A stretch of DNA of 64,000 nucleotides from Bdellovibrionales bacterium (GTDB lineage: Bacteria > Bdellovibrionota > Bdellovibrionia > Bdellovibrionales > UBA1609): positions 1-64,000 of the forward strand of contig JAHBUX010000016.1 of NCBI GenBank assembly GCA_019637855.1, given 5' to 3'. The position numbers and the translations under genes are program-made. The notes beneath the pieces are model-generated. The model had not been told where the DNA came from and searched no databases. It saw nothing but the letters and a program-made list of their open reading frames with translations. This document shows positions 44,418 to 51,904 of the stretch, piece by piece (position 1 is the first letter of the stretch; each line of letters begins with the position of its first letter).

Positions 44418-45048
44418 TCTGCACGAACACATTAAGGGCAAGACACATATCATCTGGGACTGGAACGGCACCTTGTTGGCTGATATCGATCACGCCGTAA
44501 AAACCGTCAACCGCATCTTAGAGGAAGAAAAGCTCCCGCTGACAACGGTAGAGTCTTACAAATCCATCTTCGGCTTCCCAGTGATCGAGTACTACAAGAA
44601 GTTAGGCCTCCCCACCGAACCCAACTATTTTTTAGGACTGTGCGACCGTTTCAACCAATACTTCCACGAAGAGCTACATAAGCTGGAACTTCACCCCGGC
44701 GCCCGCAACATTCTGGCGAGCATAAAAGCGGCGGGCAAAACTCAGTCCCTTCTTTCCGCTTCGGAACATCACCGTCTGTTGGAATGCGTCCGCACGTTTA
44801 AAGTGGAGAGTTTCTTCGACCACGTTTACGGCATCTTCGACAAAACCGCCGCCTCAAAAGTCGAGCGTGGCTTAGAATTAATCCGCACGACAAACACCCC
44901 AAAACACAAAACGGTATTGATCGGCGACACCGACCACGACCTAGAGGTCGGCCAAGCCATGGGAATCGAAGTGATCTTAGTAGAACACGGCCATCAAAAC
45001 CCCAACCGGCTGAGGGGTGTTCATAAGAATGTGGTGAAGGTACTCTGA
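44410..45048 (+). CDS. HAD-superfamily phosphatase (phosphoglycolate-phosphatase-like)
   Basis: 212 residues. Motif I reads IIWDWNGTLL: the nucleophile Asp is present but the second Asp of DxDxT is Asn, a variant also seen in some HAD phosphatases of this subgroup. Motif II is SLLSAS, motif III includes the Lys in KVERGLEL, and motif IV is LIGDTDHDLEVG. A helical cap lies at residues 20-90. It probably hydrolyses a small phosphorylated metabolite; the substrate cannot be assigned. Confidence 0.8.
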   Translation: MDSLHEHIKGKTHIIWDWNGTLLADIDHAVKTVNRILEEEKLPLTTVESYKSIFGFPVIEYYKKLGLPTEPNYFLGLCDRFNQYFHEELHKLELHPGARNILASIKAAGKTQSLLSASEHHRLLECVRTFKVESFFDHVYGIFDKTAASKVERGLELIRTTNTPKHKTVLIGDTDHDLEVGQAMGIEVILVEHGHQNPNRLRGVHKNVVKVL

Positions 45049-45399
45049 CCGCAAAGCCCCCCTGATCTTTGCGAGCCTGGCCATGCACGTCCGCGCCTTT
45101 GCCATTCAGGTGACCGCCACTCGGGCTCTGCCGCTTGGTCTCCGTCTGTGCTCTCTTGTGTGCCATTTCTATCTTACTTATCCTTGTCTTTTGACCTAAG
45201 ACTAAAAACTTCCGAACTATGACCCTTTCGAGCCCAGGACGGGCGAGAAATAGCGTTCTCATGGACGGACGGTCTGCGCGAGCACGCGCACGGCACCTCG
45301 AAGAAAAGACTTCTCACCAAGCACCAAAACACAAGAAAACAACGACTCAAAGCATTTCCAGTTGTGGCGATTCCAAGTCACAAATATATTGCCCCGATA
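45049..45399 (+). other. gene-poor region upstream of the REP-type transposase
   Basis: No convincing gene was found in this 351-base stretch. Two open frames (one on each strand) overlap the HAD or transposase genes and are Arg-rich without domain features. A small hairpin with TGCGCG/CGCGCA arms and an AGCA loop lies at 45275-45290. The stretch may carry the transposase promoter or degraded flanks of a mobile unit. Confidence 0.5.
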
Positions 45400-46005
45400 A
45401 TGAAGCAACAATCCCTCTTCAACAAAGAAACGAAGTCAAGATACGGCAGAACCGAGTACGGAGGCTTGAAGACAAAAGGCCACCGCAAACTGGAAAGACC
45501 GTTTCATCAACGCAAATGGATGCACTTAGTGTTAAAGAGTGACAAAGCGTACGGAAAACTCAGTTTAAAAGGGGCGAACAACCAAAACTTCATTCGTCAG
45601 CTGGTCTACGATAAGGCTAAGCAGTTTGGAGTTAGCATCGGCGATTTCGTCAACATGGGGAATCACTTGCACATCAAGGCGAGAAGCAGCTCAAGGTTAC
45701 AGTTTCAAAAGTTTCTCAAGTCCATCACCGGGCGCATCGCCAGATATGTCACAGGCGCTCGCCGCGGGCGGAAGTTTGGGCGCTTTTGGCAGGGGCTGGC
45801 TTATACTCGCGTGCTGGCCAGCTCTCTCGAAGAACGACGGCTGCACAATTACTTTTGTGCCAACCGCATGGAAGACCTCGCCGGCAAAAAGCGACGTGAA
45901 AAATACCTCAATGAAATGAACGAGTATTTAAAGCAGCAGAGAAAAAGAGCGAAGTCGGATCAGCGATCGTATTCGTTTGAAGAGACAGCGCCAGCTTGGG
46001 CCTGA
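45400..46005 (+). CDS. REP-associated tyrosine transposase (Y1, IS200-like)
   Basis: 201 residues from the ATG at 45400. FHQRKWMHLVLKS is the first conserved strand, and FVNMGNHLHIKARSS carries the HUH metal motif (H-x-H) of Y1 transposases in the RAYT context (usually MpNHvH). The following helix FLKSITGRIARYVTGARR contains a candidate catalytic Tyr. RAYTs are normally single copy and act on REP palindromes. No clear ribosome binding site was found. The gene is flanked by gene-poor DNA, consistent with a mobile or domesticated element. Confidence 0.75.
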   Translation: MKQQSLFNKETKSRYGRTEYGGLKTKGHRKLERPFHQRKWMHLVLKSDKAYGKLSLKGANNQNFIRQLVYDKAKQFGVSIGDFVNMGNHLHIKARSSSRLQFQKFLKSITGRIARYVTGARRGRKFGRFWQGLAYTRVLASSLEERRLHNYFCANRMEDLAGKKRREKYLNEMNEYLKQQRKRAKSDQRSYSFEETAPAWA

Positions 46006-46065
46006 ACTTCTGCGCCTGAAACCTAGCGTGGCTTGAGATCTGCCGTAGAGTTTAGAAAAGGCTTT

Positions 46066-46179
46066 ATGACCTATGCCTACCGTACCGACGAAGTTATCCA
46101 TGAGGCCGGCGTAGACTTAAAGCCGGCCGTTGCCCCAAAGACGGGCCCGAGACTCGCGCGAAAACCGGCGCCCGACTAA
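46066..46179 (+). CDS. possible 37-residue small protein
   Basis: A short frame with AAAAGG five bases before the ATG. The product is hydrophilic and Pro/Lys-rich at the end (starts MTYAYRTDEV). There is no similarity to any known family, and its stop overlaps the end of the convergent small membrane protein. Reported only because the ribosome site is good. Confidence 0.2.
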   Translation: MTYAYRTDEVIHEAGVDLKPAVAPKTGPRLARKPAPD

Positions 46180-46349
46180 CCAGCCAACTCACTCTGAGCG
46201 GGAGTGGCTTCATCCAAAGGAGCCTGCGTCTTTTGAACCGCCACCACCGGGGCTTGGGGAGCGCCAAACCAAACGGTCAGCACGAAGTAGCCGATTAGGA
46301 TCATCATAAACACCGAAGCAAAGCCGACCGGGATATCAAAGAGTGTCAT
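46176..46349 (-). CDS. 57-residue small membrane protein
   Basis: A frame of 57 codons with one transmembrane helix (ASVFMMILIGYFVLTVWFG, about residues 11-29) and a short Pro/Ala/Gln-rich tail. AGGA lies about a dozen bases upstream of the ATG. A similar small membrane protein with a helix plus hydrophilic tail occurs at 54108. Function unknown. A dyad at 46436-46448 lies 90 bases upstream. Confidence 0.5.
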   Translation of the reverse strand: MTLFDIPVGFASVFMMILIGYFVLTVWFGAPQAPVVAVQKTQAPLDEATPAQSELAG

Positions 46350-46435
46350 TTAGCAAAGTCCTCATGAACTGATAAGGTCAAGACAAAATCAGTTTAGGGG
46401 AATGATCGGAGAGTCGCCATCTTTACGAGAGTGAT

Positions 46436-46448
46436 TCTCAAACTGAGA
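46436..46448. promoter_or_regulatory. operator-like inverted repeat upstream of the small membrane protein
   Basis: TCTCA (46436-46440) and TGAGA (46444-46448) form a perfect dyad with a 3-base spacer. On the minus strand a TTGACA lies about 12 bases upstream of it (46461-46466), but no good -10 was seen at normal distance. It may be a repressor site; low confidence. Confidence 0.2.
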
Positions 46449-46551
46449 CACACTATTTTTTGTCAATCCTTCGCCCCGACCGCCGACTACCCGCCAGCGT
46501 GGGTAGTGAAGACGTGAGGCGGACCAAGCAAGAAGGAAATCTTAAAGCCGA

Positions 46552-47721
46552 CTAACGGAACGCCGCTGTGCCTGTGATCTCTTGTCCCACTACGAGGCGG
46601 TGAATATCCTCAGTGCCTTCGTAGGTGTTGACCGTTTCCAGGTTCATCATGTGACGGATCACAGGATATTCGTCGATGATCCCGTTCCCACCCAGCATGT
46701 CGCGAGCTTCACGGGCCGTATCCAGAGCCACACGGCAGTTGTTCATCTTGCACATCGACACATGGTAGGGCTGCAGCTTGCCGGCCTCTTTCAAACGACC
46801 GGCTTGCAGCACCAACAGCTTACCCTTGGTGATCTCTTGCACCATCTTGACCAGCTTAGCTTGGGCCAGCTGGTACGCCGACAACGGACGACCATCGAAA
46901 ATGGCGCGCTCTTTGGCGTAGTTCAAAGCGGTATGGTAGCAAGCATTGGCCGCGCCCAACACACCCCAAGCAATTCCGTAACGGGCTTGAGTCAAACAGC
47001 TCAACGGGCCTTTCAAACCCTTCGCCAAAGGCAGCATGTTTTCTTCCGGAACCACGCAGTCTTCCATATGCAGTTCGCTAGTTACGCTCACGCGCAACGA
47101 AAACTTGCCCTTCATGGTCGAAGTCGAAAAACCTTTCGTGCCTTTTTCAACGATAAAGCCACGCACTTCGCCATCAAGCTTTGCCCACACCACGGCGATA
47201 TCCGAAATGCAGCCGTTGGTGATCCACATCTTGTTGCCGTTCAACTTGTAACCGCCGGGAACTTTCTCGGCCTTGGTGCGCATCGCACCAGGGTTCGAAC
47301 CTGCGTCGGGCTCGGTCAAGCCAAAGCACCCGATCATCTCAGCCGTTGCCAGCTTGGGCAGATACTTATTCTTTTGCTGTTCAGAACCGTAGGTGAAGAT
47401 CGGGTACATCACCAGCGCGCCTTGCACGGAGCAGAAAGAACGAATGCCCGAATCGCCGCGCTCAAGCTCAGCCATCACTAAACCGTAGGCCACATGACCC
47501 AGGCCCGCACAGCCATAACCTTGGATGGTGGAACCGAGCAAACCCATCTCGCCGAAGCGCGGGATCAGGTCCATCGGAAACTTCTCAGCGCGATTGGCCT
47601 CTTGCAGAACAGGAATGATCTCCTCGTCCACAAAGCCGCGAACGGTGTCGCGGATCATCAGCTCTTCGCTGGTAAACAGGCCGTCTTCTTCCATGTAATT
47701 CAATGATTCATACGGTGCCAT
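46552..47721 (-). CDS. gcdH: glutaryl-CoA dehydrogenase-like acyl-CoA dehydrogenase
   Basis: 389 residues; GGGGAG precedes the ATG. FAD/acyl-CoA motifs include MIGCFGLTEPDAGSNPGAMRT and KMWITNG, and the catalytic Glu lies in ETVNTYEGTED. RSFCSVQGALVMYPI, ARYGIAWGVLGAA and VVGQEITGTAAF are features of glutaryl-CoA dehydrogenases rather than medium-chain enzymes. It oxidatively decarboxylates glutaryl-CoA to crotonyl-CoA in lysine/tryptophan degradation. The gene is divergent from the branched-chain E1 gene, with 100 bases between them. Confidence 0.85.
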   Translation of the reverse strand: MAPYESLNYMEEDGLFTSEELMIRDTVRGFVDEEIIPVLQEANRAEKFPMDLIPRFGEMGLLGSTIQGYGCAGLGHVAYGLVMAELERGDSGIRSFCSVQGALVMYPIFTYGSEQQKNKYLPKLATAEMIGCFGLTEPDAGSNPGAMRTKAEKVPGGYKLNGNKMWITNGCISDIAVVWAKLDGEVRGFIVEKGTKGFSTSTMKGKFSLRVSVTSELHMEDCVVPEENMLPLAKGLKGPLSCLTQARYGIAWGVLGAANACYHTALNYAKERAIFDGRPLSAYQLAQAKLVKMVQEITKGKLLVLQAGRLKEAGKLQPYHVSMCKMNNCRVALDTAREARDMLGGNGIIDEYPVIRHMMNLETVNTYEGTEDIHRLVVGQEITGTAAFR

Positions 47722-47821
47722 GGCACTCCCCTAATGGTGATCTCTTAGTCGTAGCAGAGGCGCAGAGCCTGCGCAAAAGGATTTGCCCTCTCAGGACCCG
47801 CGGGGGTAGCCTAACCTTCCT

Positions 47822-50020
47822 ATGTACAATCGGGCCGAAGCCGTAGATCGCAACTTCGTAAAATTCGTGCAAGAGCAGCATTTCCCCGAACCCCGGAGCA
47901 ACACCGGATTGGCGGAGGCTGGACTCACCGCTGCCGACTACATGGACCTGTTTGAAACACAGGTCATGAGCCGGCAGATGGACTTACGGGCACGTATTCT
48001 TAAGAACCAAAACGAATGCTACTACACCATCGGTAGCGCCGGGCATGAGGGCAATGCGGTTTGGGGCCGCGTCTTCCGCCTCACCGACATGGCGTTTGTG
48101 CACTATCGCAGCTGCGCCTTCATGATTCAGCGAGCCAAGCAGATCCCCGGTTCAACCCCACTTTACGACACAATGCTTTCGTTTGTGGCTTCCTCTGAAG
48201 ATCCGATTGCCGGAGGGCGGCACAAGGTGTTCGGCAGCTATCCGCTTATGGTTCCCCCACAAACCAGCACCATCGCCTCACACCTTCCCAAAGCTATGGG
48301 CGCAGCACTTTCGATCGCACGTGCCAAGGATCTCGGTTTAGATTCCTCCGTCATGCCGTCCGATGCCATTGTGATGTGCACCTTCGGCGACGCCTCGATC
48401 AATCACTCCACGGCGGTGGGGGCAGTGAACTCGGCGCTATGGGTATCGCATCAAAATGTCGCTATGCCGCTGGTTTTGATTTGTGAGGACAACGGTATTG
48501 GGATTTCTGTGCCGACACCCAATCAATGGCTGGAGAGCCAGTATGCCCATCGGCAAGGGCTGCACTACATCACCTGCGATGGTTTGAATCTTTGCGACCT
48601 CTACGCCAAAGCCCGCGAAGCCGAGACCTACGCTCGCAGTCAACGCAAGCCCGTGTTCTTACACACCAAGACCGTGCGCCTGCTTGGACATGCCGGTTCG
48701 GACGTGGAGTCGACTTATTCCACTATGGCTAAGATCGAAGCCACCGAGTTCAATGATCCGCTTTTGCATTCAGCCCGCTTTATTATCGAAAACGGTTTGG
48801 CCACTTCCGATCAAATCATCGATATTTATAAAACCATCGAAGCTCAAGTCGCGGCAATCGGCGAGTATGCCAAAACGCGGCCGAAATACCTTAAACGCGA
48901 AGAGGTGCGCGAGAGTTTGACCGCCGTCGCTCATCCGCGAACCTCGCCGGCGCCGCCTGACTCCGACTCTCTTAGAGAACTTCTAGGCGCGGATCTGGAC
49001 AAACCTCTGCACTTGGCCAAGCTGATAAACATGGGTTTGCAAGAGACCCTGCACCGCTATGGCGGTGCCGTGATCTTTGGCGAAGACGTCGCGCAGAAAG
49101 GCGGCGTCTACAATGTGACCGAAGGACTGTACAAAAAATTCGGGCCCCGCCGCGTGTTCAACTCCCCTCTGGATGAACAAACGATTTTAGGAACGGCGAT
49201 TGGGTTCGCCCACAACGGATTTCTCCCGCTGCCTGAAATTCAGTTTCTGGCCTACGTGCACAATGCCGAAGATCAAATTCGCGGTGAAGCGGCGACTTTG
49301 GCCTTTTTCTCGCAAGGGCAATTCACCAACGGCATGGTGATTCGCATTGCCGGCCTGCCTTACCAAAAAGGTTTCGGGGGACACTTTCACAACGACAACT
49401 CTTTGGCCGTGTTCCGCGACATCCCCGGCGTGATCGTCGCCGTGCCCTCGAACGGTGAAGACGCCGTGAAGATGCTGCGCACCTGCACCGAAGAGGCTTG
49501 GGAGCGCGGCCGCGTGGTGGTTTTTGTCGAGCCGATCGCCCTGTACATGACGCGCGACTTGAATGAAGCCAACGACAAAGCCTGGACGTCCACCTACCCG
49601 CGTGAAGGCAAAATCAAACTCGGCGAACTCGGCGTTTGGGGCGAGAGCGATGAATTGACCATCGTCACTTATGGCAACGGAGTTTTCTACTCCCGCCAAG
49701 CGGCCAAAGAGCTTCTGGATAAACACGGCTTGAAAACCAAGATCATCGATATGCGCTGGATGGCGCCCGTGGATCGCGATGCCGTGCTTACGGAGATCGG
49801 CGATTGCCCTCACGTGCTAATCGTCGACGAATGTCGTAAGACGGGCTCGTGGAGCGAGTGGATGTGCGGCGCTATTTTGGAAAACGCGGTGAAAGTTCCC
49901 AAAGTGCGCGTGGTCGCCGCCGACGATTGTTTTATTCCGCTCGGTAAAGCGGCAGCGGCGGGCTTACCCAGCAAAGAGGAGATCGTGATGACGGCGCTGC
50001 GCCTGGTGAACCGCGTATGA
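47822..50020 (+). CDS. bkdA: branched-chain 2-oxoacid dehydrogenase E1, fused alpha and beta subunits
   Basis: 732 residues. The first half (to about 360) is an E1 alpha subunit: YYTIGSAGHEGNAVWG and a thiamine-diphosphate site in CTFGDASINHSTAVGA with the GDAS/N pattern. The second half (about 390-732) is E1 beta: GEDVAQKGGVYNVTEGL, FNSPLDEQTILGTAIGFA and IDMRWMAPVDRDAVL. Separate subunits are the usual form, so this is a natural fusion. It would decarboxylate branched 2-oxoacids and acylate a lipoyl E2; neither E2 nor E3 is nearby. It overlaps the acyltransferase gene by 4 bases. Confidence 0.92.
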   Translation: MYNRAEAVDRNFVKFVQEQHFPEPRSNTGLAEAGLTAADYMDLFETQVMSRQMDLRARILKNQNECYYTIGSAGHEGNAVWGRVFRLTDMAFVHYRSCAFMIQRAKQIPGSTPLYDTMLSFVASSEDPIAGGRHKVFGSYPLMVPPQTSTIASHLPKAMGAALSIARAKDLGLDSSVMPSDAIVMCTFGDASINHSTAVGAVNSALWVSHQNVAMPLVLICEDNGIGISVPTPNQWLESQYAHRQGLHYITCDGLNLCDLYAKAREAETYARSQRKPVFLHTKTVRLLGHAGSDVESTYSTMAKIEATEFNDPLLHSARFIIENGLATSDQIIDIYKTIEAQVAAIGEYAKTRPKYLKREEVRESLTAVAHPRTSPAPPDSDSLRELLGADLDKPLHLAKLINMGLQETLHRYGGAVIFGEDVAQKGGVYNVTEGLYKKFGPRRVFNSPLDEQTILGTAIGFAHNGFLPLPEIQFLAYVHNAEDQIRGEAATLAFFSQGQFTNGMVIRIAGLPYQKGFGGHFHNDNSLAVFRDIPGVIVAVPSNGEDAVKMLRTCTEEAWERGRVVVFVEPIALYMTRDLNEANDKAWTSTYPREGKIKLGELGVWGESDELTIVTYGNGVFYSRQAAKELLDKHGLKTKIIDMRWMAPVDRDAVLTEIGDCPHVLIVDECRKTGSWSEWMCGAILENAVKVPKVRVVAADDCFIPLGKAAAAGLPSKEEIVMTALRLVNRV

Positions 50021-51048
50021 AAAAACGCGCTGTAGTGATTTGTCCCGGTCGCGGCACCTATACCAAAGAAACTCTTGGCTATTTGAAACAGCATGGGGCC
50101 TACGCGGCGGATTTCCTGGACGACATCGATCGCCGGCGTCAGGCCATGGGCGAACCAACCATCCGCGAGCTGGACTACGCCGAAACCTTTCAACCGCAAC
50201 TGCACACGCGCGGCGAACACGCTTCGAGCTTGATCTACGCCTGCAGCTACGTCGACTTCATGGCCATCAATCGCGAAAAATTCGATATCGTGGCCGTGAC
50301 TGGAAATTCGATGGGTTGGTATCTGACCCTCGCCTTTGGGGGCGCACTGGACTGGGCTTCCGCCTTCACCGTGATCAACACTATGGGCTCGATGATGAAA
50401 AATGAAATCATCGGCGGCCAGGTGATCTACCCTTTGTGCGATGAAAACTGGCTGCCTTCACAAAAACGCATGAGTGATGTAGACCAGGCCGTGCAAAGAG
50501 CCGCACAAAACGATGGCGTTGAAATCTATCCGTCGATTTTCTTAGGTGGCTTCTTGGTTCTCGGTGCCAACAAAGCGGGTGTGCAAGCCTTGCTGAAAGA
50601 ACTTCCGCCGGTGGAAAATTACCCGTTTCAATTGATCAATCATGCGGCCTTCCACACGCCGCTTCTACGCGAAACTGCGGCGCGCGCCTTCCGTGAGCTG
50701 CCGGAATCCCTGTTCCAAGCGCCGCAGTTGCCGTTGATCGACGGGCGCGGCTGTATCTGGCAGCCGTACTCCACCAATATCGAAGATCTTTACCACTACA
50801 CCTTGGGCCATCAAGTGGTTGAGCCCTATGATTTCTCGCGCGCCATTGGCGTGGCCCTCAAAGAGTTCGCACCCGATCATTTGATCCTGTTGGGGCCGGG
50901 CAGTTCGCTCGGGGGATCAGTGGGCCAGATTATGATTGAGAACAACTGGAAAGGCGTCAGCAACAAGGCGGAGTTCACCCGGCTGCAAGCTGAAGATCCA
51001 TTTCTGTTAGCTATGGGCAGGCCCGACCAACGCCGTTTACTGGCGTAG
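50017..51048 (+). CDS. FabD-like acyltransferase lacking the malonyl-selecting Arg
   Basis: 343 residues with the acyltransferase nucleophile elbow VTGNSMGWYL (Ser98) and the catalytic His in INHAAFHTP. Following the family pattern, the Arg 25 residues after the Ser (R117 in E. coli FabD, which binds the malonyl carboxylate) is Met123 here. This suggests a monocarboxylic acyl substrate such as a branched starter rather than malonyl-CoA. The ATG overlaps the stop of the fused branched-chain E1, so coupled expression supports this. Function otherwise unproven; it ends overlapping a convergent gene by 12 bases. Confidence 0.72.
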   Translation: MKKRAVVICPGRGTYTKETLGYLKQHGAYAADFLDDIDRRRQAMGEPTIRELDYAETFQPQLHTRGEHASSLIYACSYVDFMAINREKFDIVAVTGNSMGWYLTLAFGGALDWASAFTVINTMGSMMKNEIIGGQVIYPLCDENWLPSQKRMSDVDQAVQRAAQNDGVEIYPSIFLGGFLVLGANKAGVQALLKELPPVENYPFQLINHAAFHTPLLRETAARAFRELPESLFQAPQLPLIDGRGCIWQPYSTNIEDLYHYTLGHQVVEPYDFSRAIGVALKEFAPDHLILLGPGSSLGGSVGQIMIENNWKGVSNKAEFTRLQAEDPFLLAMGRPDQRRLLA

Positions 51049-51729
51049 GCCCGTCGATTTTTCGGCGTAACACATCTCCGAATCCAAAGACGGGTGGATC
51101 GGCACCACTTGCTCGTCGGCATTGAAGGCCAAACAGGTCTCGTTGATGCACACTTCGGTGTTCTTAGTGAGCGGGTTCAAGCGCACGCTGGCATCAAAGG
51201 TCACCGCAAACTTGTCTTTGAAGATGAAACCTTCGTAACCCTCTTTCGTGATGTGCATGAAAACGCCGTCGAGGAACTCGTCGGAAGGGCTCATCAGCCG
51301 GGTGTTGAAATCATGATACAAAAAGAGGCCGGTTTGGTGCCCCCCAAAGAGCGCTTTGATATCGTTATACAGTTTCACCTTCAGCACCATCAGCTCATAA
51401 CTGGCGCGGGCGGACAAATCCCACTCGCGCTGCGGCTCCTTGATGAGGAAACGCTCAAGCTGTAATGCATTGATCTGCGCCACATCGGCGCGATAGCGGT
51501 TCAACTGACGAGCCAACTCTAAGGCCAGCTCGAAACGACCGCCCTTAAAAGCGGTGCGAAGGTTCAGGTCCGAAATCAAAGTGATGTCCGAAGTGGCCTT
51601 CTGAATGAAAATCTCTCTGGATTTAACTAGAAACTGTTCAGGACGATAGATGGCGCAGGGGGCTTCGGCTATGGCCAAAGGGGTTGCGATAACGGTCAAT
51701 GCCGCAAGCAAAACAGTCCAGGCTTTCAT
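51037..51729 (-). CDS. secreted hypothetical protein
   Basis: 230 residues from the ATG at 51729, which begins a signal peptide (MKAWTVLLAALTVIATPLAIA). An upstream in-frame ATG would put 16 extra residues in front of it. The mature part contains helical segments (GGRFELALELARQLNRYRADVAQI) and a strand-rich end with paired Cys (EVCINETCLAF). No family recognised. It is convergent with the acyltransferase gene and overlaps its last 12 bases. Confidence 0.65.
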   Translation of the reverse strand: MKAWTVLLAALTVIATPLAIAEAPCAIYRPEQFLVKSREIFIQKATSDITLISDLNLRTAFKGGRFELALELARQLNRYRADVAQINALQLERFLIKEPQREWDLSARASYELMVLKVKLYNDIKALFGGHQTGLFLYHDFNTRLMSPSDEFLDGVFMHITKEGYEGFIFKDKFAVTFDASVRLNPLTKNTEVCINETCLAFNADEQVVPIHPSLDSEMCYAEKSTGLRQ

Positions 51730-51904
51730 GGCGCAAAGGCTCCTTAGAAATTTTCCGATGCGGCTTTCTAACAACATTCGTCAAGAACGTCCAGAGTATC
51801 AATTTCACGAGTGTTTAAAGAAGCGGCGGTAGCACGAAGTGCCGTCGCCCGTACCAGTGCAACGCAAACTTGACAAGACGGAGTAAAACTGGCCGAGTCG
51901 CAAT

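Noticed and set aside
44798-45262. Minus-strand 154-residue frame across the HAD gene end
   Set aside because: Arg- and Cys-rich sequence typical of an antisense shadow, no domain and no ribosome site.
45219-45542. Plus-strand 107-residue frame overlapping the RAYT gene
   Set aside because: Low-complexity Lys/Thr/Gln-rich product in a different frame from the transposase.
46430-46448. Fur-box-like sequence near the small membrane protein
   Set aside because: Only a partial match to the 7-1-7 Fur pattern; the simple TCTCA/TGAGA dyad is reported instead.
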